From NCBI GenBank assembly GCA_002840155.1, contig PGZH01000001.1, positions 62,001 through 126,000 of the forward strand: DNA of 64,000 nt, given 5' to 3'. Source of the stretch: Gammaproteobacteria bacterium HGW-Gammaproteobacteria-13 (GTDB lineage Bacteria; Pseudomonadota; Gammaproteobacteria; Pseudomonadales; Pseudomonadaceae). The notes beneath the pieces were generated by a model. That model worked only from the letters and a program-made list of their open reading frames with translations. It made no database searches and was not told where the DNA came from. The position numbers and the translations under genes are program-made. Positions 18,997 through 26,899 of this stretch are shown piece after piece (the stretch's first letter is position 1; each line of letters opens with the position of its first letter).

Positions 18997-19590
18997 TCAG
19001 TTTGGCGGGTATGCCGCCAGGGCCTGTTGTACCGCATTGCGCAGCGCGGCGGCGCGTTCACTCTGGTTGCCGCTGCTGAGGGTTTCGGCGCTGGCGCTCC
19101 AGATCGGCTGGCCATCCTGGCCGTCGAACAACTCGATGCGCACCACCATGACCTCTTCGGTGTAGCTGCGTACCAGTGGTGCGCTGCCCCACATACCGTA
19201 GTTATCGCCATAGCGACTATGACCGTAATGGCTGCCGTAGTGTTCAGTGACTTGGCGCAGGCGCTGCTCCAAACGCAGCTCGGCGCTGACCTTGAGGTCG
19301 CTGGTTGCGCCGGTGCGATGCGGGCGCAGGCCGCGTTGGTCGAGGGCGTTGCTCAGGGCTTCCTGCACCTGCTCGGAACTGGCCCAGGCGGTGCCGGCTG
19401 GCAACTGCTGCCAGCTCCAGGTGCGGTAGCGACCATAATCGCGCGGCGCGGCGGGGTAGGCGCTGCGATCCAGTTGCTGGGGCGAGTGAGCGGGGGCCGG
19501 CGGCAGCGGTTTGCTGTCGGCGACATAAGGGTTCTGGCTCTGACAGGCCGCGAGGCTGGACAGGAGCAGTAAGACGCTAAGTCGTTTCAT
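18997..19590 (-). CDS. DUF4136 lipoprotein, copy B
   Basis: 197 aa with lipobox LAAC after [12 protein letters not shown]. It shares the architecture of copy [35 protein letters not shown] and a closing QQALAAYPP. An extra proline-rich linker follows the lipobox. The pair is a tandem duplication that has diverged strongly outside the core motifs. It lies 30 bp downstream of cmoM on the same strand. Confidence 0.85.
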   Translation of the reverse strand: MKRLSVLLLLSSLAACQSQNPYVADSKPLPPAPAHSPQQLDRSAYPAAPRDYGRYRTWSWQQLPAGTAWASSEQVQEALSNALDQRGLRPHRTGATSDLKVSAELRLEQRLRQVTEHYGSHYGHSRYGDNYGMWGSAPLVRSYTEEVMVVRIELFDGQDGQPIWSASAETLSSGNQSERAAALRNAVQQALAAYPPN

Positions 19591-19620
19591 CGCGTTGCAT
19601 GCCTCCAGTGCCATGGCCTG

Positions 19621-20370
19621 TCAGCGTGGCCGGCAGATCCAGTGTAGATAACGGCCCAGCCCGGCAAAGCTGGGGTGGCGGCGGTAGGCCAGTTCCATTT
19701 CCAGCAGGTCGAGCAGCTCGGCCTTGGCCTGAAAGGGCTGCGGCATATAGTCGTGAAACACCCTTACGCCACTCTGGCTTTCGACCTGCCAATTAGCCTC
19801 AAGTTGCGCCGCCAGCTCGCGCGGATCAAGCGGCATCTGCGGGGTCAGGCTTTGTTTCTCACCAGCGAACTCGGCTTTGCGCAGCTTGCGGAAGTGGCCC
19901 TTGAGCAGGTTGCGGTAGATCAGCGCGTCCTTGTTGTAGAACGCCAGCGACAACCAGCCGCCGGGCGCGCACAGCTGGTGCAGCACCGGCAGGATGCTGT
20001 GCGGTTCGGCCAGCCATTCCAGCACCGCGTGGCAGATCACCAGGTCAAAGGGCTGTTCCAGCTGGCCAAGCAGGTCCTGCCAGGGTGCCTGGATAAAGGT
20101 GGCTTGTTGTCCGGCGGCAGCAAAACGCTCGCGGGCGCCATTGAGCATCGGCTCGGCGGGCTCCGTCAGCGTCACCTGGTGGCCGCGTTCGGCCAGCCAC
20201 AGCGACATATGGCCGAGGCCCGCGCCAATATCCAGCACCCGCAGCGGGCGCTCAGGCAGGGCTTCGGCCAGATCGGCCTGAAGCACGGCCAGGCGAATCG
20301 CGCCCTTGGCGCCGCCATAGATTTTCTCGGCAAAGCGCGTGGCTAACTCGTCGAAGTGCCGGTCGGTCAT
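19621..20370 (-). CDS. cmoM: tRNA 5-carboxymethoxyuridine methyltransferase CmoM
   Basis: 249 aa SAM-dependent methyltransferase. The start MTDRHFDELATRFAEKIYGG is the conserved CmoM/SmtA opening, and motif I is VLDIGAGLGHMS. CmoM converts cmo5U34 to mcmo5U34 in several tRNAs. The ATG at 20370 overlaps the TGA of the upstream MazG-like gene (ATGA), so translation is coupled. The open frame extends to 20454, but the longer start would break the family N-terminus. Confidence 0.88.
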   Translation of the reverse strand: MTDRHFDELATRFAEKIYGGAKGAIRLAVLQADLAEALPERPLRVLDIGAGLGHMSLWLAERGHQVTLTEPAEPMLNGARERFAAAGQQATFIQAPWQDLLGQLEQPFDLVICHAVLEWLAEPHSILPVLHQLCAPGGWLSLAFYNKDALIYRNLLKGHFRKLRKAEFAGEKQSLTPQMPLDPRELAAQLEANWQVESQSGVRVFHDYMPQPFQAKAELLDLLEMELAYRRHPSFAGLGRYLHWICRPR

Positions 20371-20681
20371 GGCGCGTCTCCGAGAAAGCGCCGTTCGTTG
20401 TCGGCCAGCTTGGCGCGCACCACCTGTTCCATATCCAGGCCCAGCTCGCCACACAGCAGCACCAGATACAGCACGATGTCGCCGATTTCCTGGCCGGCGT
20501 GGGTCAGTTGTTCAGCAGGCAACTCGCGGGATTGTGCTTCAGTCAGCCACTGGAAGATTTCCACCAGCTCGGCCATTTCCACGCTGGCGGCCATGGCCAG
20601 GTTCTTCGGGCTGTGGAAGGGCCGCCAGTCGTTGCGATCACGAATGGCGTGCATGCGGGTGGTCAGTTCGGCGAGGTTCAT
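20367..20681 (-). CDS. MazG-like nucleotide pyrophosphohydrolase
   Basis: 104 aa, one all-alpha NTP-pyrophosphatase domain of the dCTPase/RS21-C6 type. Acidic metal ligands are visible as ExxE in SVEMAELVEIFQWL and ExxD in QEIGDIVLYL. It probably hydrolyses a non-canonical or excess dNTP to the monophosphate. The start at 20681 (MNLAELTTRMHAIRDRN) matches the family; the longer frame to 20735 does not. It overlaps cmoM by four bases. Confidence 0.87.
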   Translation of the reverse strand: MNLAELTTRMHAIRDRNDWRPFHSPKNLAMAASVEMAELVEIFQWLTEAQSRELPAEQLTHAGQEIGDIVLYLVLLCGELGLDMEQVVRAKLADNERRFLGDAP

Positions 20682-20757
20682 CAGGCGCTCCAGCAAATAG
20701 GAGCATAGCTTCGGGGTTTGCCGGCCGGTCTTCAAGCCGGCAAACCGATACCGCAGG

Positions 20758-21522
20758 TTATGGGTAGCCGCTTTCGTTGGGGTTGTTAGTCACTTCCAGC
20801 ACGCGCCAGACGTTGGCGTAGACGCTTTCCTGGGAAAACGTGATGCGCCCCTTGCCCTTGTACAGCGACACCACGCGGGCGACGTCCTTGCCTTTGAAGT
20901 TGAATGGAATCCAGGCCTTGCCGGTCTGGTGCGAGAAGGTGGCGGTCGGTGCGCCGAGCAGCGCATTGACTTCATCCATGCTCATACCGGTGCGCACATC
21001 ACTGAACGAGCCGCTGCCCTGGGCAACGGCAGCCGGTGCGGCGGCAGGGGCGAGGGCCTGGGTGCTGCTGGCCGCAGGTTGGCCTTTGCCGGCGCGGTAG
21101 GCGTCCAGATTGACGCTGCCTGCAGTGTAGGGCGCGCCGCCGGCGCTGAGGCTGTTGCCGGCCTTTTCGCAGTGACGATCCAGCTTGCGGTTATTGGAGT
21201 TGGCCACCACTTCGGCCAGCACTGGCTTGTAGCGGCCGTTGCCCGAGCTGGCCAAGGCCTTGCAAACCCAGGCCAGGGCGTCGGAGGTGGTGTTGTCGGT
21301 GGCGCTGCGGTACTTCTGCAGCAGCACTTCGGCGGCCACGTCGAGGGTTTCCTGATCCCGGTAACCGCTGTGATAGATGCTCTGCGCGGCTTCGCGAATC
21401 GACACCGGGCCGCCCTGCACCAGCTGATTGACGTAGCGCTGCCCGGACGCGTCCAGGGCGTGGGCCTGCAGTGCAGTGCAAGCGAGGGCGAAGGACGTGG
21501 CAAGTACGGCGGTGTTTTTCAT
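20758..21522 (-). CDS. exported protein with C-terminal BamE/SmpA-like domain
   Basis: 254 aa. A signal peptide (1-23, ending ALQAHA) is followed by an alpha-helical region (about 25-130, with several regularly spaced helices, HEAT-like), an Ala/Pro linker (about 145-175), and a C-terminal domain that starts FSDVRTGMSMDEVNALLGAP, which is the hallmark of the BamE/SmpA/OmlA fold. Function is unknown; a periplasmic envelope role is inferred from the signal peptide and the BamE-like fold. Confidence 0.72.
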   Translation of the reverse strand: MKNTAVLATSFALACTALQAHALDASGQRYVNQLVQGGPVSIREAAQSIYHSGYRDQETLDVAAEVLLQKYRSATDNTTSDALAWVCKALASSGNGRYKPVLAEVVANSNNRKLDRHCEKAGNSLSAGGAPYTAGSVNLDAYRAGKGQPAASSTQALAPAAAPAAVAQGSGSFSDVRTGMSMDEVNALLGAPTATFSHQTGKAWIPFNFKGKDVARVVSLYKGKGRITFSQESVYANVWRVLEVTNNPNESGYP

Positions 21523-21634
21523 GCTGAGGCTCTCTGATCCATTGGAGATGCCGGACGGGTCAACCGTGACCGCGCAGGCGCAGGAAGGCACACGATAATC
21601 CGCCCCCGAAAAAACGCCAAGCCCTGCTGTGCGC

Positions 21635-22489
21635 CTAGTCCAGCGGTCGCCAACTGCCGCTCATATGGCCCAGGTCATCCTGGCCGAGCAAGCTGAACTG
21701 GCCGCTGCTGCCCGGCTCGCTGGCCAGTAAGCGCACCTCTGCCGGCAACAGCACCGGTTTCTGAAAGCGCACGCTCACGGCATAACCGGCGGCAGGCAGG
21801 CGCGGGCCCAGTTCGGCCAGGGCACGGCCCTTGTTCCACAGGCCATGGGCAATGGCACGAGGAAAGCCGAACAGCTTGGCGGTGGCGGCAAACAGGTGGA
21901 TCGGGTTGTAGTCGCCAGCGATACGCGCATAACACCGGCCGATATCGGCCGGCGCGCGCCAGTGCGCCAGGGTGGTTTGCGCAAGCGCGGTTTCGGCGTC
22001 GCGTTCGGCCGGCGCGCCGTCCATGCGCAGAGCGCGGCAGAGGATGCGACTGTCGCCTTCCCAGAGCAGGCCGAGTTGGTCGTGCAGCTGGGTAATCAGG
22101 CTGAAGGTAGCGCCTTTGTCGTGGGGTTGCAGGTCCTGCACCTGCACGCAGACGGTAAACGGCCCGAGGCCACCGAGTGGGCGCAGCACGCGAATATGGT
22201 TTTCCAGGTGCACCAGGCCGAGCAGCGGGAAGGGGAAGCGCTTGTCGGTGAGTAACTGCATCTGCAGGGCAAACGCCAGAATATGCGGGTAGGGCGCGGG
22301 CAGCAGGTGATCATCGGCAAAGCCGCAGATCTGCCGGTAGCGCGCAAGGTGGTTGGGATCAACCGTAACCTGGCAGCGCACGCCCAGCTCGGGCAGGCTG
22401 CGGCCGGTCACGCGGCGGCGCAGGGCGGCGCGCAGAAACAGTGCAGGTAGGGCAGGTGGGGCGGGCAGTTCGAGCCAGTCGATGGCCAT
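21635..22489 (-). CDS. MaoC-like (R)-specific hydratase domain protein
   Basis: 284 aa double hot-dog protein. The C-terminal half carries the hydratase 2 motif in IAGDYNPIHLFAATAKLFGF followed by IAHGLW, which contains the catalytic Asp and His of MaoC enzymes (D-x4-H). The N-terminal half has the same fold without that motif. This matches hydratases acting on (R)-3-hydroxyacyl-CoA or the HTD2-like group. A divergent AraC gene across a 267-bp repeat element is a likely regulator. Confidence 0.82.
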   Translation of the reverse strand: MAIDWLELPAPPALPALFLRAALRRRVTGRSLPELGVRCQVTVDPNHLARYRQICGFADDHLLPAPYPHILAFALQMQLLTDKRFPFPLLGLVHLENHIRVLRPLGGLGPFTVCVQVQDLQPHDKGATFSLITQLHDQLGLLWEGDSRILCRALRMDGAPAERDAETALAQTTLAHWRAPADIGRCYARIAGDYNPIHLFAATAKLFGFPRAIAHGLWNKGRALAELGPRLPAAGYAVSVRFQKPVLLPAEVRLLASEPGSSGQFSLLGQDDLGHMSGSWRPLD

Positions 22490-22500
22490 GGGTAACTCCT

Positions 22501-22767
22501 AGGGTCTGTTGTCGTTTCGTCGTGAGCCGCGTTGCCGCGCAAAATCTCGCCAGGCCAGGCGGAGGACGCAGGTAATGGTTGTTCCCTTGCCAAGTCCTCC
22601 AACACCGCATGGCGAGATTTTGCGCGCAACCCGAAGGGCCGGGCCTGTTTTAGCGCGATGCTGCGTTTCTCGTCGCTTATTTGGAATGACCAAACCGCGC
22701 TCCTCGTGCCTTGCCTCGCGCTAAAACAGGCTCCGGCGCGGCCACGAGCGAAACGGCAACAGACCCT
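22501..22767. repeat. 267-bp MITE-like element with two internal stem-loops
   Basis: The ends are imperfect terminal inverted repeats of about 30 bp: AGGGTCTGTTGTCGTTTCG at the left and, read on the other strand, AGGGTCTGTTGCCGTTTCG at the right. Inside are two perfect inverted repeats: GCGCAAAATCTCGCCA (22537-22552) with its complement at 22610-22625, and CCTGTTTTAGCGCGA (22644-22658) with its complement at 22716-22730. No open frame of note and no transposase. It lies between the divergent MaoC and AraC genes. Non-autonomous mobilisation is inferred from structure. Confidence 0.8.
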
Positions 22768-22934
22768 TGGAACGGTGGCAGCAGCTTAGTCGGCCAGCGC
22801 TGCCGTGCATTGGCCGCATCGCCTGGCAGTGCGGCAGGCCAGTCAATCGTTTATCAGCATGATTCACGCCTTGAGCGCATGACCTAAAGCTGCCTAAGAT
22901 GGCCGCGCCTCGCAAACAATAAGAATTCCTCAAC

Positions 22935-23927
22935 ATGCGTGACCTGACTGACGACGTGGCGCTGATGCGCCCGGTGATCGACGCCTTGCGTGCCAGCGGT
23001 ACCGACCCCGATCGAGTGCTGGCGCGCGTTGGCCTGCCGCCTGGTGGCTTGCCTGCTGGGCGTTTCCCCCATGCCGCTCAGGCCTTGTTCTGGAAAGCCG
23101 CCATCGATGAGTGCGGCGAAGAGCATGTCGGCCTCTACCTGGCCCAGCACCTGCCGGCCTTCCACGGCCTGCTGCTGGAGTACCTGTTTCTTTCCAGTGA
23201 AACCTTCGGCGAAGGCCTGCGCCATGCCCTGCGCTATGTGCGGCTGCTCTCCGACACCCTGAATGCCAAGCTGGATGTGGAGGGCGAGCGCGCGGTGCTG
23301 GTGCTCGGGCTGATTCCCGGTACGCCACGGCACTTCCCGGAAATGCTCGCTGGCGCGGTAATCCGCCTGTTCGATGCGCTGACCGAAGGCGATTTCACCC
23401 CTTATGAAGTGCAGTTCATGCATGCCGACGGCGCGCCGGCCGAGCGTTATCAGCAGGTGTATGGCTGCCCGGCGCAGCTGGGCGGCGAGCGTTACGCGCT
23501 GGTGTTCAATGCCGCAGTGCTGGACAAAACCTCACGGCATGCCGCGCCAGAACTGCTGCGCATGCATGAGTCCCTGGCGCGCCGGCAACTGGCCGAGGTC
23601 GAGCGGCTGGACCTGGTGCGCAAGGTGCGTGAGTTGATCGGCGAGTTGCTGGTCGACAGCGGCGCCACCCTGGAGCAGGTCGCCGCGCGCTTGAACATGC
23701 CGGCGCGGCGGCTGCGCGAGCGCCTGGCCATGGCCGGGGTGCGCTTCAATGATCTGGTCACCGACTACCGCTGCCGTTTGGCCAAGGACCTGTTGCTCAA
23801 CACCGACGAGCGCATTGAGGTGATCGTTGAACGCACCGGCTTCTCCGAGCCGAGCACCTTCTACCGCGCCTTCAAACGCTGGGTCGGCGAGACGCCAGTG
23901 GAGTTTCGCAAGCGCGGCAAAAATTGA
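22935..23927 (+). CDS. AraC-family regulator with OruR-type N-terminal domain
   Basis: 330 aa. The N-terminal domain (about 15-200, arabinose-binding-like OruR/ArgR-type) is followed by the C-terminal double helix-turn-helix (about 230-330), with LEQVAARLNMPARRLRERL in the first HTH and the conserved ERTGFSEPSTFYRAFKRWVGETP in the second. It is divergent from the MaoC hydratase gene and could regulate it. The start ATG lies just beyond the repeat element and a short promoter gap. Confidence 0.9.
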   Translation: MRDLTDDVALMRPVIDALRASGTDPDRVLARVGLPPGGLPAGRFPHAAQALFWKAAIDECGEEHVGLYLAQHLPAFHGLLLEYLFLSSETFGEGLRHALRYVRLLSDTLNAKLDVEGERAVLVLGLIPGTPRHFPEMLAGAVIRLFDALTEGDFTPYEVQFMHADGAPAERYQQVYGCPAQLGGERYALVFNAAVLDKTSRHAAPELLRMHESLARRQLAEVERLDLVRKVRELIGELLVDSGATLEQVAARLNMPARRLRERLAMAGVRFNDLVTDYRCRLAKDLLLNTDERIEVIVERTGFSEPSTFYRAFKRWVGETPVEFRKRGKN

Positions 23928-23930
23928 GTG

Positions 23931-24701
23931 TTACTGGGCGAAATAGGTCGCCAAGAAGTAATACAGCGTCATGCCGCTGCCCACGCTGATCACCAGCAGG
24001 CGCAGGAACTTGGCCGGCAAACGCTGGCCCAGCGCGCCGCCGACATAGCCGCCCAGGGTGGCGCCCACCAGCAGAATCACCAGCTCATACCAACTGACTC
24101 GCCCGGCGATGATAAAAGTCGCGGTGGCGACGCTGTAGATCACTGCGGAAATCAGGTTCTTCAGGGCATTGGCGCGGGCCAGTGGGTGACCTTCGATGGA
24201 AAACGCCGCCAGTTGCAGAATGCCCATGCCGGCGCCGAAGTAACCGCCATAAATCGATACGCCAATATGCGCGGCCAGCGACAGCGGGCTGTGCGGCGGC
24301 TGCGCAGCCTCGGCGCGGCGTGCGGCCAACCAGCGGCTGAGCCAGGGGCTGGCGGCAAACAGCGCGGTGGCGGCCAGCAGCAGCCAGGGAATCAGCTTGG
24401 CAAATACCGCATCGCCGCCGATTAGCAGCAACAGCCCACCCAACAGGCCGCCCGCCAGCCCGGCCGCCAGCAACGGCAGCAGATAACGCCCCAACGGCCG
24501 CAGCGAATCCCGCGCCGCCCAGGCCCCGGCCAGGCTGGCCGGCCACAGTGCCACGGCATTGGTGGCGTTGGCCGTTACCGGCGGCAGCCCCGCGGCGAGC
24601 AGCGCTGGAAAGGAGAAGAAGGTGCCGCCACCGGCCAGGGCATTCATCCCGCCGGCAGCAAAACCGGCAAGGACCAGCAGCAGTAGATCAGGCACTGACA
24701 T
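23931..24701 (-). CDS. TauE/SafE-family membrane exporter
   Basis: 256 aa with about eight TM segments. The family signature near the N-terminus is visible as AGGMNALAGGGTFFSFPALLA, and the second-half repeat contains GGYFGAGMGILQLAAF. Members export sulfite, sulfoacetate or related organosulfonate products, or act as small anion permeases. It is convergent with the AraC gene (3-bp gap). No sulfonate genes are adjacent, so the substrate is open. Confidence 0.88.
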   Translation of the reverse strand: MSVPDLLLLVLAGFAAGGMNALAGGGTFFSFPALLAAGLPPVTANATNAVALWPASLAGAWAARDSLRPLGRYLLPLLAAGLAGGLLGGLLLLIGGDAVFAKLIPWLLLAATALFAASPWLSRWLAARRAEAAQPPHSPLSLAAHIGVSIYGGYFGAGMGILQLAAFSIEGHPLARANALKNLISAVIYSVATATFIIAGRVSWYELVILLVGATLGGYVGGALGQRLPAKFLRLLVISVGSGMTLYYFLATYFAQ

Positions 24702-24814
24702 GGGCTTCGTTCGTCGAGATAAAGGCGGGAGGATAATGCCGGGTGCGTGGGCGGGCCAAGTTCGACCAAGGTCCCGTTCCGCCGAGGCGATGTATCTGTC
24801 GGCGGTACGCAGGC

Positions 24815-25837
24815 TCAGTCGTGGTTCGGCGCTATTGCGACCTGGTTGCGGCCGCTGTGTTTGGCCAGATAAAGACCTTCATCCGCCTTGACCACCAATT
24901 TTGTCGCGTCTTCTTCTTCGCTGGGTTTGAGGGTGGCGATGCCAATGCTTACGCTGATGCACGAGCCGGGTTGCGGTAGTTCGTGGGGGATGCCCAGTGC
25001 TTCAATGGCGCGGCGTACCTTTTCCGCTTGCAGGCGGGCGCCACCGGAAGCGGTGCCAGGCATGACCACGGCGAATTCTTCACCCCCATAGCGGGCGGCG
25101 AGGTCGGCGGCACGGGTGCAGCTGGTACGCAACGCCTCGCCAACCTGGCGCAGCACATCGTCGCCGGCAACATGCCCATGCTGGTCGTTGTAGGCCTTGA
25201 AGTAATCGACGTCGATCATCAGCAGTGACAGCTCGCTGTTATCACGCTGGGCACGGTGCCACTCGACTTCGATGTACTCGTCCAGGTAGCGGCGGTTGGC
25301 CAGGCCGGTGAGGCCGTCGGACTTGATCAGGCGTTGCAGTACCAGGTTGGTATCGAGCAGCTGTTGCTGGCTTTCGCGCAAGGCGCGGTAGGCTTCGTCG
25401 CGCTGCAGCAGGGTCAGGTAGGAGCGCGAGTGGTAGCGAATGCGCGCCAGTAGTTCGATGACATCCGGCAACTTCACCAGGTAGTCGTTGGCCCCGGCGG
25501 TGAAGGCGGCGCTCTTGACCTTGGGGTCTTCCTTGGTTGACAGCACGATGATCGGTACATCACGCAGCCCCGGTGCGCTGCGGTATTGGCTGAGCAGGTC
25601 GAGGCCGTCGATGCCAGGCATGATCAGATCCTGCAGGATCACCGTGGGCTTGATCTGTTGCGCCAGGTGCAGGGCTTGGTGCGGGTCCGAGCAGAAGTGG
25701 AAGTCGATATCACTTTCTTCACCCAGTGCACGCCGTACGGCCTCACCGATCATGGCCTGGTCATCAACCAGCAGCACCATCATTGAATAGTCGGGTAGCC
25801 CTTGAGGAAGATAGGGATGCTCTTTAGGCCGTTGCAT
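24815..25837 (-). CDS. wspR: WspR, response-regulator diguanylate cyclase
   Basis: 340 aa output protein of the Wsp system: phosphorylation by WspE stimulates c-di-GMP synthesis and surface-attached growth. Receiver domain 19-140 ([16 protein letters not shown]) with phospho-acceptor D70 in [13 protein letters not shown], a coiled-coil stalk ([20 protein letters not shown]), then GGDEF with GGEEF at 251-255 and the RAAD inhibitory site at 242-245. These positions match P. aeruginosa WspR as I remember it. It is the last gene of the operon, 57 bp after wspF. Confidence 0.96.
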   Translation of the reverse strand: MQRPKEHPYLPQGLPDYSMMVLLVDDQAMIGEAVRRALGEESDIDFHFCSDPHQALHLAQQIKPTVILQDLIMPGIDGLDLLSQYRSAPGLRDVPIIVLSTKEDPKVKSAAFTAGANDYLVKLPDVIELLARIRYHSRSYLTLLQRDEAYRALRESQQQLLDTNLVLQRLIKSDGLTGLANRRYLDEYIEVEWHRAQRDNSELSLLMIDVDYFKAYNDQHGHVAGDDVLRQVGEALRTSCTRAADLAARYGGEEFAVVMPGTASGGARLQAEKVRRAIEALGIPHELPQPGSCISVSIGIATLKPSEEEDATKLVVKADEGLYLAKHSGRNQVAIAPNHD

Positions 25838-25894
25838 GACAAGACTCCGTCAGGTACTTCATAGAATGCCGGCAGAATGCTAGCGGTGGATGCA

Positions 25895-26899
25895 TCAACT
25901 CAAGCGCTTAATCAGGCGCGGTGCAATTTTCTCCAGCGGCAGAATCTCTACGGCGGCGTCCAATGCGGCGGCGGCCTTGGGCATTCCGTAGACCGCGCAG
26001 CTGGCCTGATCCTGAGCGATGGTATGGAAGCCCCGCTCACGCATCTGCTTGAGCCCGCGCGCGCCATCGCGGCCCATGCCGGTCAGTAAGACGCCGATGG
26101 CTTCACCCTGGCAGTGCGTGGCCACGCTGTTGAAGAATACATCTATGGAGGGGCGGTAGACCTGATCGGTTGGCTCTAGGCGGTATACCAGCCGGCTATC
26201 GGCGGTGAGGCACAGGTGGTTATTGGTGCCGGCCAGCAACACCTCGCCGGGCTTTATTGTTTCGCCTTCCTGGGCCAGGCGCACGGGCATGTGCGACTCG
26301 CTGGCCAACCACTGCGCCATACCGGCGGCAAATATTTCGTCGACGTGCTGCACCAGGACGATGGCTGCAGGGAAATCGGCGGGGATATTTTTCAGCAGCT
26401 CGACCAGCGCTGCCGGCCCGCCGGCCGAGGCGCCGATGGCCACCAGGCGTTGGCCACGGCTGCCGGTTGATTTGGCTGGCGGGGTGGGGGCGCTGCGTGA
26501 GGTCTTATGGCCAATCATCCAGGCAATGTTGTGAATCTTGCGGCGAATAAGGATGCCATCCAGCTGATGCTGCGGGCCTAGCGACGGCACGGCGACTACG
26601 TCCAGCGCGCCCGCGCCCATGGCATCAAACACCCGGGTCATGTTGCGTTCGACATCAGCGGTGACGACCAGGATGGCGCAGGGCGTGTCGCGCATAATCC
26701 GCCGGGTGGCTTCTACGCCGTCCATGCCGGGCATCAGCATGTCCATCAGCAGCAGGTCCGGGTGATCTTCCCGGCACAGGCGCACGGCCTCCTCGCCATT
26801 CTCGGCCACCCAGATCAACTGGTACTGCGGCTCGACAGCCAAGGCCCGGCGCAATGCTTCAACGGCCAGGGGCGTGTCGTTGGCAATGGCAATCCTCAT
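25895..26899 (-). CDS. wspF: WspF, chemoreceptor methylesterase (CheB-like)
   Basis: 334 aa. Receiver domain with D53 in LLLMDMLMPGMDGVEA, a linker of about 30 residues, and a CheB methylesterase domain with the catalytic serine in AIGASAGGPAALVELL, the histidine in LVQHVDEIFAAGM and the aspartate in GMGRDGARGL. WspF removes methyl groups from WspA and resets the system. Loss-of-function wspF mutations classically give wrinkly/small-colony variants with high c-di-GMP; this copy looks intact. It overlaps wspE by four bases. Confidence 0.95.
   Translation of the reverse strand: MRIAIANDTPLAVEALRRALAVEPQYQLIWVAENGEEAVRLCREDHPDLLLMDMLMPGMDGVEATRRIMRDTPCAILVVTADVERNMTRVFDAMGAGALDVVAVPSLGPQHQLDGILIRRKIHNIAWMIGHKTSRSAPTPPAKSTGSRGQRLVAIGASAGGPAALVELLKNIPADFPAAIVLVQHVDEIFAAGMAQWLASESHMPVRLAQEGETIKPGEVLLAGTNNHLCLTADSRLVYRLEPTDQVYRPSIDVFFNSVATHCQGEAIGVLLTGMGRDGARGLKQMRERGFHTIAQDQASCAVYGMPKAAAALDAAVEILPLEKIAPRLIKRLS

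Noticed and set aside
22501-22793. CRISPR-like array in the region before the AraC gene
   Set aside because: The repeats are inverted, not direct, and not regularly spaced; the whole is one element with terminal inverted repeats.
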